Positions 7,211-14,931 are shown, counted from the first letter of the stretch. The stretch is DNA of 18,893 nt from an uncultured Candidatus Saccharibacteria bacterium (GCA_937958235.1 CALFGG010000074.1:1-18893); one strand, 5' to 3'. Notes: generated by a model not told the origin, from the letters alone. Numbers and translations: made by a program.

Positions 7211-8038
7211 TTATAAATTTTTAACTAGTTTAGATTTATTGCCAATGGTTTTGATCTTTGAATCAAATGGGGCGTAATAAGGGGTGGTCATCATCGATGA
7301 GTTGGTTAAAAGGATTTGAGATGGAAAATAGAAAAGCCAGCAAATAAAATTAGCTGGGGCAAAAAGAAACTCTGGAAGTATGTGGATGCGAGCAAAATAC
7401 GAAATCATAACCGTTAAATCACAACAAATAAAGAGAGCGAAGCCAAAGAAATTGCAGAGAGCCGCACGACGATATTTTGGTGATTCCCTTTTAATCCAAT
7501 GGTGGGCGAGAATAAGATTGAGAAGTAGAGTGTTTGCGTAGATAAAGGCGACACCATAAAGTGGCTCGGTGAAGGTGGCTCTGGTGAAGGAGAGAATAAG
7601 AAGATTAATGACCGACCAAAGAATAAATAATTTTGGATTGAGACTTGCATAGCGTGAGATGTGAAGATATTGGGCAAGGCAGAAAATGATGACACCGATG
7701 GGTGAAATATTGTTATACAGTAAGATGATATCTGCAAGAAAAGTAAATAGAAGGGCAAAACGAAGGAGGTAATCTTTTGGCGCGAAAAAGGAAGCATAAA
7801 GAAAACAAGTGAAGATAGTGCAGACTTTAACGAGGCTGGCGGTATCAAGTAGCAGGCGTGGAATAAGGCGTTCACCAAAGATGAGTGCGAGTAGGTCAAT
7901 GGTGAAAAAATAGATAAACATAAGAGACCAGAGAGTGACCCAGAAAGCTAGACTAGAAAATAATCGTAGATGAAGGGAGAGATGTGTCTGGGTTTTGCGA
8001 CGAGCAACAGGCCGTGCTTTTGATTTATGTTTTAGCAT
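7211..8038 (-). CDS. YhhN-like (TMEM86/lysoplasmalogenase family) integral membrane protein
   Basis: The product has 275 residues with a basic N-terminal tail (residues 1-20) and about seven or eight hydrophobic segments. Residues around FTFLADIILL followed by FCLAQYLHI match the YhhN pattern (FSLxGDxxL ... FxxAHxxY), and near the C-terminus FICCDLTVMISYF and FYFPSQILLTNS match the SDxxL and YxxQxLI segments. Animal TMEM86 members hydrolyse the vinyl ether bond of lysoplasmalogens; bacterial members are mostly uncharacterised. The two key Asp positions are kept, but Ala replaces Gly in the first motif and Gln replaces His in the second, so activity is uncertain. The upstream region has no Shine-Dalgarno. 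The gene ends 39 nt before the next start. Confidence 0.65.
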   Translation of the reverse strand: MLKHKSKARPVARRKTQTHLSLHLRLFSSLAFWVTLWSLMFIYFFTIDLLALIFGERLIPRLLLDTASLVKVCTIFTCFLYASFFAPKDYLLRFALLFTFLADIILLYNNISPIGVIIFCLAQYLHISRYASLNPKLFILWSVINLLILSFTRATFTEPLYGVAFIYANTLLLNLILAHHWIKRESPKYRRAALCNFFGFALFICCDLTVMISYFARIHILPEFLFAPANFICWLFYFPSQILLTNSSMMTTPYYAPFDSKIKTIGNKSKLVKNL

Positions 8039-8045
8039 AAGAATT

Positions 8046-8057
8046 ATTTTAAGTATA
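8046..8057 (-). promoter_or_regulatory. Candidate -10 elements for the YhhN-like gene
   Basis: Two overlapping options on the minus strand: TATACT (8057-8052) and TAAAAT (8051-8046). The second leaves 7 nt before ATG 8038, again a leaderless arrangement. No -35 box is clear. Confidence 0.35.
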
Positions 8058-8097
8058 GCGGATTTATAGAGAAAAGCATAGTATGAAGAGATGAATA

Positions 8098-8106
8098 TGT
8101 TATAAT
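8098..8106 (+). promoter_or_regulatory. Extended -10 promoter for tRNA-Trp
   Basis: TGT-TATAAT ends 9 nt before the tRNA 5' end. No good -35 is visible at 16-18 nt. Confidence 0.6.
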
Positions 8107-8115
8107 AAAGCCACT

Positions 8116-8190
8116 AGGGGCGTAGTACAACGGTTAGTATAGCGGTCTCCAAAACCGTAGATCATGGTTCGATTCCGTGCGCCCCTGCCA
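8116..8190 (+). tRNA. tRNA-Trp (anticodon CCA), 3' CCA encoded
   Basis: A full cloverleaf can be drawn. The acceptor stem is AGGGGCG (8116-8122) with CGCCCCT (8180-8186). The D stem is GTAC/GTAT. The anticodon stem is GCGGT/ACCGT around loop CTCCAAA, with CCA at 8149-8151. The T stem is CATGG/CCGTG around TTCGATT. Discriminator G and the CCA tail follow. The CCA anticodon reads UGG only, consistent with UGA not being used for Trp. It is the only plus-strand gene between 4093 and 15016 and has its own promoter and terminator. Confidence 0.97.
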
Positions 8191-8206
8191 AAACGGAATA
8201 TAAAAA

Positions 8207-8230
8207 ACTCGACTTGGTCGAGTATTTTTA
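8207..8230 (+). terminator. Intrinsic terminator of tRNA-Trp
   Basis: ACTCGAC-TTG-GTCGAGT (8207-8223) followed by ATTTTTA. A-rich bases upstream mean it may also stop minus-strand transcription coming from the polysaccharide operon. Confidence 0.85.
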
Positions 8231-8305
8231 TGGTCATTTTTCTTGTGGGGTTAGTTTTTTGTTATATTTTTAATTAATTTTATTGGAAGTTAAAGGTAAT
8301 AACTT

Positions 8306-9538
8306 TTATGGATGAAGATTTTGGTGATATTTTTTGTAATAGTAGAGCCGAATGCAGAAAAGTATAATTTCTGTAATCACGCGAGTAATGGCGACGGAAT
8401 ATAAATTGAGATTACTAGAAAAATATAGAAGAATAAGTGAGACTAGATTAAAAACCGTGGAGATAACAGTGGAGAGGGTGACTTTATTTTGTTGATTGAT
8501 GACTCCAAGTGTAGGCCAACCAAGTAATGTGTTGATAAAACTAAAAAAGATAGTGATGGCAAGGATTTGTATGATAGGGTGGGCGGCTGCGTATTTGTCG
8601 CCAGCAAGTATCTGAAGGACTAGGGGGAGTAGAATGATAATGAGAGCTGTAAAGAGGAAGACAAGTGGAATGGTCTTTTGGAAAATTTGTTGAATAAACT
8701 TTCGGCTTTTTTGGCGTACCATAATGGGGTAAATACCGTTGGAGAGCTGGCCCAACAAGGCTTGAATAGCGCCAATAATTTGAATAGAAACACCGAAGAG
8801 AGCTACTTCGGTTGAAGAGAAGACTAATCCGATAATGATTGTACTGATAGCATTAAAGGCTGTCGCGGAGACGTCAGAGAGAAAATATATGAGACTGATT
8901 TTTAAACTATGAATGCATGATTTTAATTTTGGGCGAATAAATCTAAAACTTCTTTTTTGAAGTTCAAAAGCCACTAGAATAATGGCGATGATTGAGGAGA
9001 GGATATCAAATAATGGAATTAGTATGATTTGATGATCGTGTCTCACAAAGAAAATTGTTAAGAGGAAGGAGATTGTCTTCATGACAATGAATCGAATTGT
9101 CATGACATGGATGATTTCGAGTCCGCGAAACAGAAAATCGAAGAGGAAAATTGAGAGAAAGACGGTTAGATATGATGTGATGGTGAATAGGAAGTTATTG
9201 CCTAGTATGGGAAAGAAGAAACTGAGAATGATTACTAGAAGGAATCCAATTCCACCAAGAAGAAGACGGGCAAGGAGGGTGTCAGCCATGATTTGTTGGA
9301 TCTTATTTGTGTCATTCTTAATTTTGGCAATTTCTTTGGTAGCAGAGAGCATGAAGCCAAAATCTAAAAAGATTTGCAAGAAATTCATGACGGTTTTGAT
9401 AAAGGTTAGGCTACCGTAGGTCTCAACTGAGAGTCGGCGAGTAAGAATAGGGAGGATGAGGAATGGAAAAACCATTTTGGCTAGCTGGAAGATGGCAAGC
9501 CAGAAGGTGTTTTTCTTTACTTGGGTGAGTTTAATCAT
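8306..9538 (-). CDS. Wzx-like polysaccharide (lipid-linked repeat unit) flippase
   Basis: The product has 410 residues with about twelve hydrophobic segments spread over its whole length, typical of the MATE/MOP-type flippase superfamily. The N-terminal part (FWLAIFQLAKMVFPFLILP ... TRRLSVETYG) matches the RfbX/Wzx pattern, in which the first helix is followed by L-x-x-E-x-Y-G. It should flip undecaprenyl-linked repeat units outward for polymerisation. It is the last gene of the operon; its ATG overlaps the end of the polymerase gene by 8 nt (ATGATTAA), with AAGGGA just upstream, so translation is coupled. Substrate cannot be predicted. Confidence 0.88.
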   Translation of the reverse strand: MIKLTQVKKNTFWLAIFQLAKMVFPFLILPILTRRLSVETYGSLTFIKTVMNFLQIFLDFGFMLSATKEIAKIKNDTNKIQQIMADTLLARLLLGGIGFLLVIILSFFFPILGNNFLFTITSYLTVFLSIFLFDFLFRGLEIIHVMTIRFIVMKTISFLLTIFFVRHDHQIILIPLFDILSSIIAIILVAFELQKRSFRFIRPKLKSCIHSLKISLIYFLSDVSATAFNAISTIIIGLVFSSTEVALFGVSIQIIGAIQALLGQLSNGIYPIMVRQKSRKFIQQIFQKTIPLVFLFTALIIILLPLVLQILAGDKYAAAHPIIQILAITIFFSFINTLLGWPTLGVINQQNKVTLSTVISTVFNLVSLILLYFSSNLNLYSVAITRVITEIILFCIRLYYYKKYHQNLHP

Positions 9539-10916
9539 TGTTCCCTTTTTTAGTAACTAGCATGGCGGCAATGAAGAGCCAGATTGCATAAAAGCTGAGC
9601 GATTCGAACTGTAGGTAAAGATAGAAGATAATTAGAAGATAGTGATAGCGAAAGGCGAGCCCGGAATTTTTAGCAAGATATATTAGATAAAAGATAAAGA
9701 GAAAAAGGGCTATGATGCCAAATTCACTGATGATACGTATATAAAGGCAGTATGAAACACTATCATCATGATAATTTGGACTTTCGAGATCGTTGACTTC
9801 CTTTAGATAGGTGCTTTTATAGTCTTTTTTTGCTTGAGCATGACCGAGACGGACGGGATAAATAGAATTGCCAAGGCCGAAGCCAGTAAGAGAACCGAGC
9901 GGAGATTTGGTATAACCAAAGAGACTGGCCTTAATTCGAAAAACGCGACTAGCAAATGAACCATCTGAATTGACTCCAGATTGTCTGGCTAAGAGGAGGC
10001 ATTCTTCGGTATTTTGATTTTCTTCTTGAGCACAATTAATGGTGGTTTCGGGGTTAGCTCCAAGAAAACCAAAAAATATTTTATGGAAACGTCCGTTAAC
10101 GGCTGAAATAGTTGTAAGAAAAATGAGAAAGGCTACAAAAGTGAGGGGGAGAAAAAGTTTTTCTTTAATCTTTGGCAGATAGAGTGCTGCTAGGATGATT
10201 AAGACGATTAAAATATCAAGAATAATGCGGACGCCGGCACCAAAAAGGATGGCGGAATAAGCGTATAGAATAATTAAAAATAATAAATCCTTGCGACGAG
10301 TCAGCCAGAAGAGGGGGAGTAGAATGCCAAAAAGATGCATGCCGATAAATGATGGCTCGGTAAAGAAGAATTGTACGCGATTTTTGACTAGATAGTTGCG
10401 TTTGAAAATTAAATTAAAAAGATCTGTGACTGATGTTAGGTTATATTTAATGGCAAGATATTCGAGCAGGCCGATAATGAGACTAGCGAGATAAGTAATA
10501 ATAATGATAGAGGCAAGACGATTAAGTTGTTTTTTGAGATCCGATTTTTTGTGTTTTGCATAAAATTCAAGAAAACTAGTGAGACAGGCGAGCCCTAAAA
10601 TGATTGGGATATAGGCAGAAAGATAATCATCTAGCCGACCTTTGAAGAATAGGCAGGTGATGGTTCCTAGGATAGTGAAGCTAGTAAAAAAAAGAAGGAT
10701 GGGGCGTAGTTTAGGGAGAAATGATTTTAAATAATAAAGGTTCAAGATGGCGTAGAGAAAAAGAATGAGTGGTGTAATGGTGGCCCAACCGCTGGAGGGG
10801 GCAAAGATGAAGTTTTCAAAAGGTAGTGTGGCGGCAGCGAGATAAAAAAGAAAGTCAGAATTAAGGCTGGCAAGTTTTTTCAAAACATATTCGGTAATAT
10901 GTAGAATTGACTTCAC
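9531..10916 (-). CDS. Wzy-like O-antigen polymerase / ligase family membrane protein
   Basis: The product has 461 residues with ten or more membrane segments and a large loop (about residues 275-375) rich in polar residues and Cys, containing SRVFRIKASLFGYTKSPLGSL and GFGLGNSIYPVR. That loop layout and its position next to a flippase and glycosyltransferases indicate a Wzy-type polymerase, though ligases share the fold. The start is GTG 10916; no ATG lies near it in frame and no Shine-Dalgarno is visible. A TAAAAT ending 6 nt before the GTG could be an internal leaderless promoter. The gap to the preceding glycosyltransferase is 32 nt. Confidence 0.82.
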   Translation of the reverse strand: MKSILHITEYVLKKLASLNSDFLFYLAAATLPFENFIFAPSSGWATITPLILFLYAILNLYYLKSFLPKLRPILLFFTSFTILGTITCLFFKGRLDDYLSAYIPIILGLACLTSFLEFYAKHKKSDLKKQLNRLASIIIITYLASLIIGLLEYLAIKYNLTSVTDLFNLIFKRNYLVKNRVQFFFTEPSFIGMHLFGILLPLFWLTRRKDLLFLIILYAYSAILFGAGVRIILDILIVLIILAALYLPKIKEKLFLPLTFVAFLIFLTTISAVNGRFHKIFFGFLGANPETTINCAQEENQNTEECLLLARQSGVNSDGSFASRVFRIKASLFGYTKSPLGSLTGFGLGNSIYPVRLGHAQAKKDYKSTYLKEVNDLESPNYHDDSVSYCLYIRIISEFGIIALFLFIFYLIYLAKNSGLAFRYHYLLIIFYLYLQFESLSFYAIWLFIAAMLVTKKGNND

Positions 10917-10948
10917 AGGTATATTTTACTTGATATCTTGAGATTTGA

Positions 10949-12034
10949 CTACTTGGATGTGTTTTGTTTTGCACGGAGCTGACCGATTAGCTGAAGGGCC
11001 AAGAAGAGGCGGAGCTTAAAACAAAATAGAATAAAGGCTTTTGGTGGTGAGAAGTATCGTAGTGGCGCTAAGTAGATGGCACGATAAAAAAGAGGAATAT
11101 TGTATAGAGTTCGGAGGGTTTTTCTTGGATGGTGATTCTGCGGATGGCAACAAAAATTCACTAGGATAAAGAAGAGATGAGTGGCGATGAAAGCCTGAAG
11201 TGATTTTTCGAGGCGTGGAAAAAGATCGGGATACTGAAAATGAAGATAGGCGCTAATTTTTTGCAGGGCGCGATGATAATTCTCTGCGTAATCTTTAGTG
11301 AAGGAGCGGACGGTAGAATGTTGGTGAACTTGATAAATATAAAGAGGCTTTTCTAAAATTCCCACTTGGTCGAAGTTTTTTAGAATTGTAAAATTATACA
11401 GAGCATCTTCGGCCACTTTAAGGTCGGGGTCAAAAAGAGTAGTTTTTAGGCTATGATGAAGAAGCTTCATGTGGCAAAAATTATATCCAGTTTCGAGATC
11501 AAGTAGTTTTTTGAGAAAGTCGGAGGTGGGAATGATTTTATAGGGGAAACTTGACGATGGAGGAATGGTCGCTTTCTCTGTGAGAGGTGTTTTTTGGTCT
11601 GAGGAATAGATGTGGCGTTGATAAGTGGAGCTGACATACTTTAGTTGATGCTCGGTTGCAAAATAATAAAGATCGGAAATGAAAGTGGGGGCGAACAGGT
11701 CGTCGGCATCAAGAAAACAAAAATATTTACCAGAAAACTCACTGAGTCCGTGATTACGGGTGCGACTGACTCCCTGATGGGGGAGATTAAAGAAACGAAT
11801 GTGACGATTGCCTTTTGTGTGATTTTTATTTTTAGTATTTCGATATTTTGCAGCATGTGATTCGCAAATTTGCTTTGATTGATCGGTCGAGCCGTCGTTT
11901 AGAAGAAGGATTTCAAGATTAGGATAGTCTTGATTCAGGACAGATTCGATGGTTTGCGGGAGAAAAGAGGCTGCATTATAGATGGGAATAATGACAGAGA
12001 TGAGTGGATGCGAGATTGCTTGCTTTTTTTGCAT
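10949..12034 (-). CDS. Family 2 glycosyltransferase (GT-A fold)
   Basis: The product has 361 residues. The GT2 domain is at residues 11-230: ISVIIPIYN (12-20), SVLNQDYPNLEILLLNDGSTD (31-51), the GVSRTRNHGL helix (88-97) and the metal-binding FLDADD (107-112). The C-terminal portion is helical with a hydrophobic stretch, common in membrane-associated cell-surface glycosyltransferases. It should add one sugar to a lipid-linked repeat unit; donor and acceptor are unknown. It begins only 5 nt after the DUF4422 gene stop, with no Shine-Dalgarno, so it probably relies on translational coupling. Confidence 0.9.
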   Translation of the reverse strand: MQKKQAISHPLISVIIPIYNAASFLPQTIESVLNQDYPNLEILLLNDGSTDQSKQICESHAAKYRNTKNKNHTKGNRHIRFFNLPHQGVSRTRNHGLSEFSGKYFCFLDADDLFAPTFISDLYYFATEHQLKYVSSTYQRHIYSSDQKTPLTEKATIPPSSSFPYKIIPTSDFLKKLLDLETGYNFCHMKLLHHSLKTTLFDPDLKVAEDALYNFTILKNFDQVGILEKPLYIYQVHQHSTVRSFTKDYAENYHRALQKISAYLHFQYPDLFPRLEKSLQAFIATHLFFILVNFCCHPQNHHPRKTLRTLYNIPLFYRAIYLAPLRYFSPPKAFILFCFKLRLFLALQLIGQLRAKQNTSK

Positions 12035-12039
12035 GATAT

Positions 12040-12903
12040 TTAACAGCTTTTATGGTATTTTCTGCCAAAAAATTTAGCAAGCAAGAAGCTAGTAATTTTG
12101 TTACACCAGTTAACGGGTTCAGTTTCAATAATCTTGAGTTCTAAGACATTCGTTTTTTTGTCGAGGTCGGGATATTTAGTGTAGAGAAAAACGTCAAGAA
12201 GAAGCTCTGAGATGCGGCCAAAGAATCTAGCGTGAAACTCATCGTATTGATTGATCTCAGCTTTGGTAAGGGTTTTTTCAAGATTCATAAGGATATCGAA
12301 AAGAAAATTACAGTATTCATTAAAAATTCCTTCTCGCATAATGAAAATATTAAACATATGTGCGGAACGACGGATTTTGAGTCGATCAAACTCGGGAAGA
12401 TATTCTGGATGGCGATCTTGGATAATTTGACGAGTTCTATCAAGCGGCCCAATATGTAAGGTGTGAGCGTAGTGATTATATAAACTCTCAATGTAGTACT
12501 TACGTTTTTTCGGGAGAATTATATCATATTTGATATTTTTGCCTGTGTCATAGAGAAGAGACTTTAGATAGTCTTTGGTGAGTATTTCTTTGTGGTTTAT
12601 TTTTGACAGAAAACGGCGGTAGTGGACAAGACCATAGAATGAATTTGGGTCTTGGTCTTTTAGTGCTTGATTTTGCCAAAGCCAATAGAGGCCGGTAAGT
12701 TCGGAGTAGTTATGATTCTTCTTGGAAATATTCTTGCCAGTATTATCGAGAGAGAAGCTATCGGGCAATTTTGTATCTGAATGTTCGGCTTGAAAAAAGT
12801 GCGAGCCAACTAATAACGGCCGATATAACGGGTCGTCGGGCATCGTGTAGAGTTTATGAGTTGCAACGATAACCTCCAGGGTTGGGTCGGTTCCCTTTTT
12901 CAT
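12040..12903 (-). CDS. DUF4422 family glycosyltransferase
   Basis: The product has 287 residues. DUF4422 features run through the whole length: LEVIVATHK near residue 9, the YSELTGLYWLWQN segment, YGLVHYRRFLS, then YNHYAHTLHIGPLDRTR and HMFNIFIMREGIFNEYCNFL. Members sit in capsule and O-antigen clusters and act as glycosyltransferases, in several cases as galactosyl or galactofuranosyl transferases; the sugar here is not predictable. It is the first gene of the four-gene operon. A GAGGGG touches the ATG too closely to act as a ribosome site, and the -10 box is 7 nt from the ATG, so the mRNA is predicted leaderless. Confidence 0.85.
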   Translation of the reverse strand: MKKGTDPTLEVIVATHKLYTMPDDPLYRPLLVGSHFFQAEHSDTKLPDSFSLDNTGKNISKKNHNYSELTGLYWLWQNQALKDQDPNSFYGLVHYRRFLSKINHKEILTKDYLKSLLYDTGKNIKYDIILPKKRKYYIESLYNHYAHTLHIGPLDRTRQIIQDRHPEYLPEFDRLKIRRSAHMFNIFIMREGIFNEYCNFLFDILMNLEKTLTKAEINQYDEFHARFFGRISELLLDVFLYTKYPDLDKKTNVLELKIIETEPVNWCNKITSFLLAKFFGRKYHKSC

Positions 12904-12910
12904 CCCCTCT

Positions 12911-12919
12911 ATTATACCA
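12911..12919 (-). promoter_or_regulatory. Extended -10 promoter of the polysaccharide operon, predicted leaderless
   Basis: The minus strand reads TGG-TATAAT, then 7 nt (AGAGGGG), then ATG 12903. It lies directly after the rpmG terminator, so this is the operon's own promoter. Confidence 0.68.
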
Positions 12920-12922
12920 TAG

Positions 12923-12946
12923 AAAAATCCTCTCTAGATGAGAGGA
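12923..12946 (-). terminator. Intrinsic terminator of rpmG
   Basis: On the minus strand TCCTCTC-ATCTA-GAGAGGA is followed by TTTTT. It is 15 nt after the rpmG stop and just before the polysaccharide operon promoter. Confidence 0.88.
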
Positions 12947-12961
12947 CTTTCTGAAATTATT

Positions 12962-13171
12962 CTAACGCTTCTTTTCTTTAACTTCGTTGCGACCGAGGTT
13001 TTTCTTGGTTTCTACGAAAACAACGTGCTTCCTTAGAATTGGGTCATATTTTCTCAAGCTGAGCTTGTCAGGGGTATTCATGGTATTCTTCTTAGTGTAA
13101 TAGGCACGGATACCAGACTCTTCAGATACGAGACCAACGAGTTTGCGTTTTGTATTACTCTTCTTTGACAT
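12962..13171 (-). CDS. rpmG: 50S ribosomal protein L33
   Basis: The product has 69 residues. The L33 core is plain: KLVGLVSEESGIRAYYTKKN, then NTPDKLSLRKYDPILRKHV. There are no cysteines, so this is the zinc-independent (C-minus) form; Ser and neutral residues take the CxxC places. A basic tail (KKNLGRNEVKEKKR) extends beyond most bacterial L33 proteins. It is a single-gene unit with its own promoter and terminator. The region before the ATG has no Shine-Dalgarno. Confidence 0.95.
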   Translation of the reverse strand: MSKKSNTKRKLVGLVSEESGIRAYYTKKNTMNTPDKLSLRKYDPILRKHVVFVETKKNLGRNEVKEKKR

Positions 13172-13181
13172 AATTAAGGCT

Positions 13182-13190
13182 ATTTTATCA
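13182..13190 (-). promoter_or_regulatory. Extended -10 promoter of rpmG
   Basis: The minus strand reads TGA-TAAAAT, then 10 nt before ATG 13171. Expected leader is about 3 nt. Confidence 0.5.
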
Positions 13191-13217
13191 TGGAAATTAG
13201 GTTTTGTAAACTAAGTG

Positions 13218-13253
13218 AAGAAAAGAACTCTAGAGAAATAATGGAGAGAGGTT
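13218..13253 (-). terminator. Weak candidate terminator of the polymerase cassette
   Basis: On the minus strand AACCTCT (13253-13247) can pair with AGAGTT (13231-13226) with one bulge, followed by CTTTTCTT. It is short and imperfect. Confidence 0.3.
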
Positions 13254-13258
13254 GGTCA

Positions 13259-13525
13259 CTAATCGGTTGGATCGAAATCTTCGGTTTGACTGTCTGAATA
13301 ATCAATGAATGGTTCTAATTGTTGATTATTTAAATCATCAAACTTTTGTTCAATTTGGGTCTCATAAGCATTGAGCGATTTAAAAGGCATAAATTGGGCG
13401 GCACGTTTGGAGTGGCTAAGTGGGGGATGCGTGGGATCTTTGAAATGAGGAAGGTAAAGAATATCTTGATAAGGATTATTAAAAAGCCCTGTGCTTGAGA
13501 AGGGGTTTTGTTGATTAGCCGGCAC
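13259..13525 (-). CDS. Small YolD-like partner of the Y-family polymerase
   Basis: The product has 88 residues and starts at GTG 13525 behind a perfect AGGAGGT 4 nt upstream. The diagnostic core is KRAAQFMPFKSLNAYETQI (residues 40-58), the RAAQFxPFxALxGYxxxI motif of small proteins encoded next to UvrX in Firmicutes. The C-terminus is very acidic. The family has no settled biochemical role, but constant pairing with a Y-family polymerase suggests an accessory or regulatory partner. The start overlaps the polymerase end by 11 nt, giving tight translational coupling. Confidence 0.85.
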   Translation of the reverse strand: MPANQQNPFSSTGLFNNPYQDILYLPHFKDPTHPPLSHSKRAAQFMPFKSLNAYETQIEQKFDDLNNQQLEPFIDYSDSQTEDFDPTD

Positions 13526-14870
13526 GGTGACCTCCTATTTGTTGGTTACGTTCACGCATGGTTGCTTCAGGTCGAAAATTCGTACCCAGCATAAGGGCAT
13601 TTTTACCGAAACGCGTTTGAATGTCTAAGGTTGCTTTCTGAAGACGAAGAGTTTGTTCGGTTTCTTGTTCGGTTTTTACTGGAGAGTCAAAAAGGTTGAG
13701 CTGCGTGGCTTCAGTAGTATTGTTTTGATTAGATAAAATATGATTGGCAGTAATGCCGACACGACGAACCGTGACGTGATTTGGCATGATTCTTTGATAG
13801 ATTTCTAATGCGGCCTGTGAAATTATTTTTGCACTACTGGTGTTATGAGGAAGATTTTTGGAAGCGTGAGCGAATGGAGAGCGACTAGGCTCAGAGAAGC
13901 CTAGATCGAGGATAATTTGATCTGTTAAAAGATTTTTTTGGGTTAAATCGAGAGCGAGGCTGTAGGTCATCTCTTTAATGATGGTGATGGCTTCAGCACG
14001 GTTATAGGGGCGGTGTAAAACTTGTCCAGAGCAGAGACAATGGTTGGCGGCTTGGTAATTTTTAATATCGGAGATAGTGGTTGGTTCATAACCCCAAGCG
14101 TGGTCAATGAGTAATTCGGCGTTCACGCCAAAGACTTTAAAGAGTTTAGAGGAGGCAGTAAGAGAATATCTGGCGAGATCACCCATGGTATAGATGCCAA
14201 GATTTTGGAGTCGTCTAGAATAACCGGGGCCAATCCGCCAGAAGTCGGTGAGTGGAGTGTGGGTCCAAAGTTTCTTGCGATAAGAATATTCCGTAAGTTC
14301 GGCAATACGTACGCCGTCTGAATCAGGCGGTAAATGTTTGGCGACGATATCCATGGCGACTTTTGCGAGATAGAGATTCTCGCCAATACCAACAGTGGCG
14401 GTGATGCCAGTGTGTCCCAGCACATCCTTAACGATGGTGCGAGCGAGTTGATGGGCGGTCATCTGATAGGTCTGAAGGTAACTGGTAACATCAAGGAAGG
14501 CCTCATCGATAGAATAAATATGAATATCAGTGGGAGCAAGATACTCCGCATAGATACCAAAAATAGAGGTGCTGACGTCAATATATTTTTGCATTCTGGG
14601 TGGGGCGATAATAAAAGAGTCTCTAGGTACTTTTTTATAGACTTGAAAAAGACGATCACGGCCGCCAACACCAAGAGCTTTAAGGGCGGGAGAAACGGCA
14701 AGGCAGACTGTTTTGTCGGTGCGAGTAATATCGGCAACTACTAATTTGGTGGTTAAAGGATCGAGACCGCGATCTACGCATTCGACTGAGGCATAAAAAG
14801 ATTTAAGATCAATCGCAATGTAAGTGCGAGCATCAGCTGAACTTTGTTTTGGTAGAGTTTGATCAAGCAT
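13515..14870 (-). CDS. uvrX: Y-family translesion DNA polymerase, UvrX/DinB-like
   Basis: The product has 451 residues. The palm and finger motifs are complete: AIDLKSFYASVE (19-30) with Asp21, the CLAVSPALKALGVGGR segment, and YSIDEAF (119-125) with Asp122 and Glu123. TVGIGENLYLAKVAMDIVAKH follows, then the little-finger domain. Tyr26 sits at the steric-gate position. QLNLF (390-394) is a canonical beta-clamp binding motif. The DLKSFYASVE and PLTTKLVVAD signatures place it with the UvrX branch rather than DinB. It should copy past DNA lesions. AGGGA lies 8 nt before ATG 14870. The promoter region holds a palindrome that could be an operator. The two-gene cassette resembles Firmicutes loci, so an old transfer is plausible. 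Confidence 0.93.
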   Translation of the reverse strand: MLDQTLPKQSSADARTYIAIDLKSFYASVECVDRGLDPLTTKLVVADITRTDKTVCLAVSPALKALGVGGRDRLFQVYKKVPRDSFIIAPPRMQKYIDVSTSIFGIYAEYLAPTDIHIYSIDEAFLDVTSYLQTYQMTAHQLARTIVKDVLGHTGITATVGIGENLYLAKVAMDIVAKHLPPDSDGVRIAELTEYSYRKKLWTHTPLTDFWRIGPGYSRRLQNLGIYTMGDLARYSLTASSKLFKVFGVNAELLIDHAWGYEPTTISDIKNYQAANHCLCSGQVLHRPYNRAEAITIIKEMTYSLALDLTQKNLLTDQIILDLGFSEPSRSPFAHASKNLPHNTSSAKIISQAALEIYQRIMPNHVTVRRVGITANHILSNQNNTTEATQLNLFDSPVKTEQETEQTLRLQKATLDIQTRFGKNALMLGTNFRPEATMRERNQQIGGHRAG

Positions 14871-14889
14871 TGAGTAATTCCCTGTGGAT

Positions 14890-14908
14890 ATTTAAACATA
14901 AAATGTTT
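14890..14908 (-). promoter_or_regulatory. Candidate -10 and overlapping palindromic operator of the polymerase cassette
   Basis: The minus strand reads TGT-TTAAAT (14898-14890), a weak extended -10. It overlaps the perfect inverted repeat AAACAT-AAA-ATGTTT (14894-14908). The layout fits a repressor site over a promoter, as expected for a damage-inducible gene, but the sequence is not the known Gram-positive LexA box. Confidence 0.4.
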
Positions 14909-14931
14909 GGATATGGTATAGGATGGCTATT

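Noticed and set aside
8116..8190. UGA recoding (Gly or Trp) as in some Patescibacteria
   Set aside because: Genes are full length with no in-frame UGA, and tRNA-Trp carries CCA rather than UCA.
8287..8305. AAGTTA/TAACTT hairpin as terminator of the wzx operon
   Set aside because: The stem is only 6 bp, AT-only but for one G-C pair, and no T-run follows on the minus strand; the 8207-8230 hairpin is a better stop.
9081..9419. 112-codon plus-strand ORF opposite the flippase gene
   Set aside because: Its Arg/Lys-rich sequence is the complement of hydrophobic flippase codons.
14334..14744. 136-codon plus-strand ORF opposite the polymerase gene
   Set aside because: The polymerase frame has all family motifs; the opposite frame resembles nothing and is a shadow.
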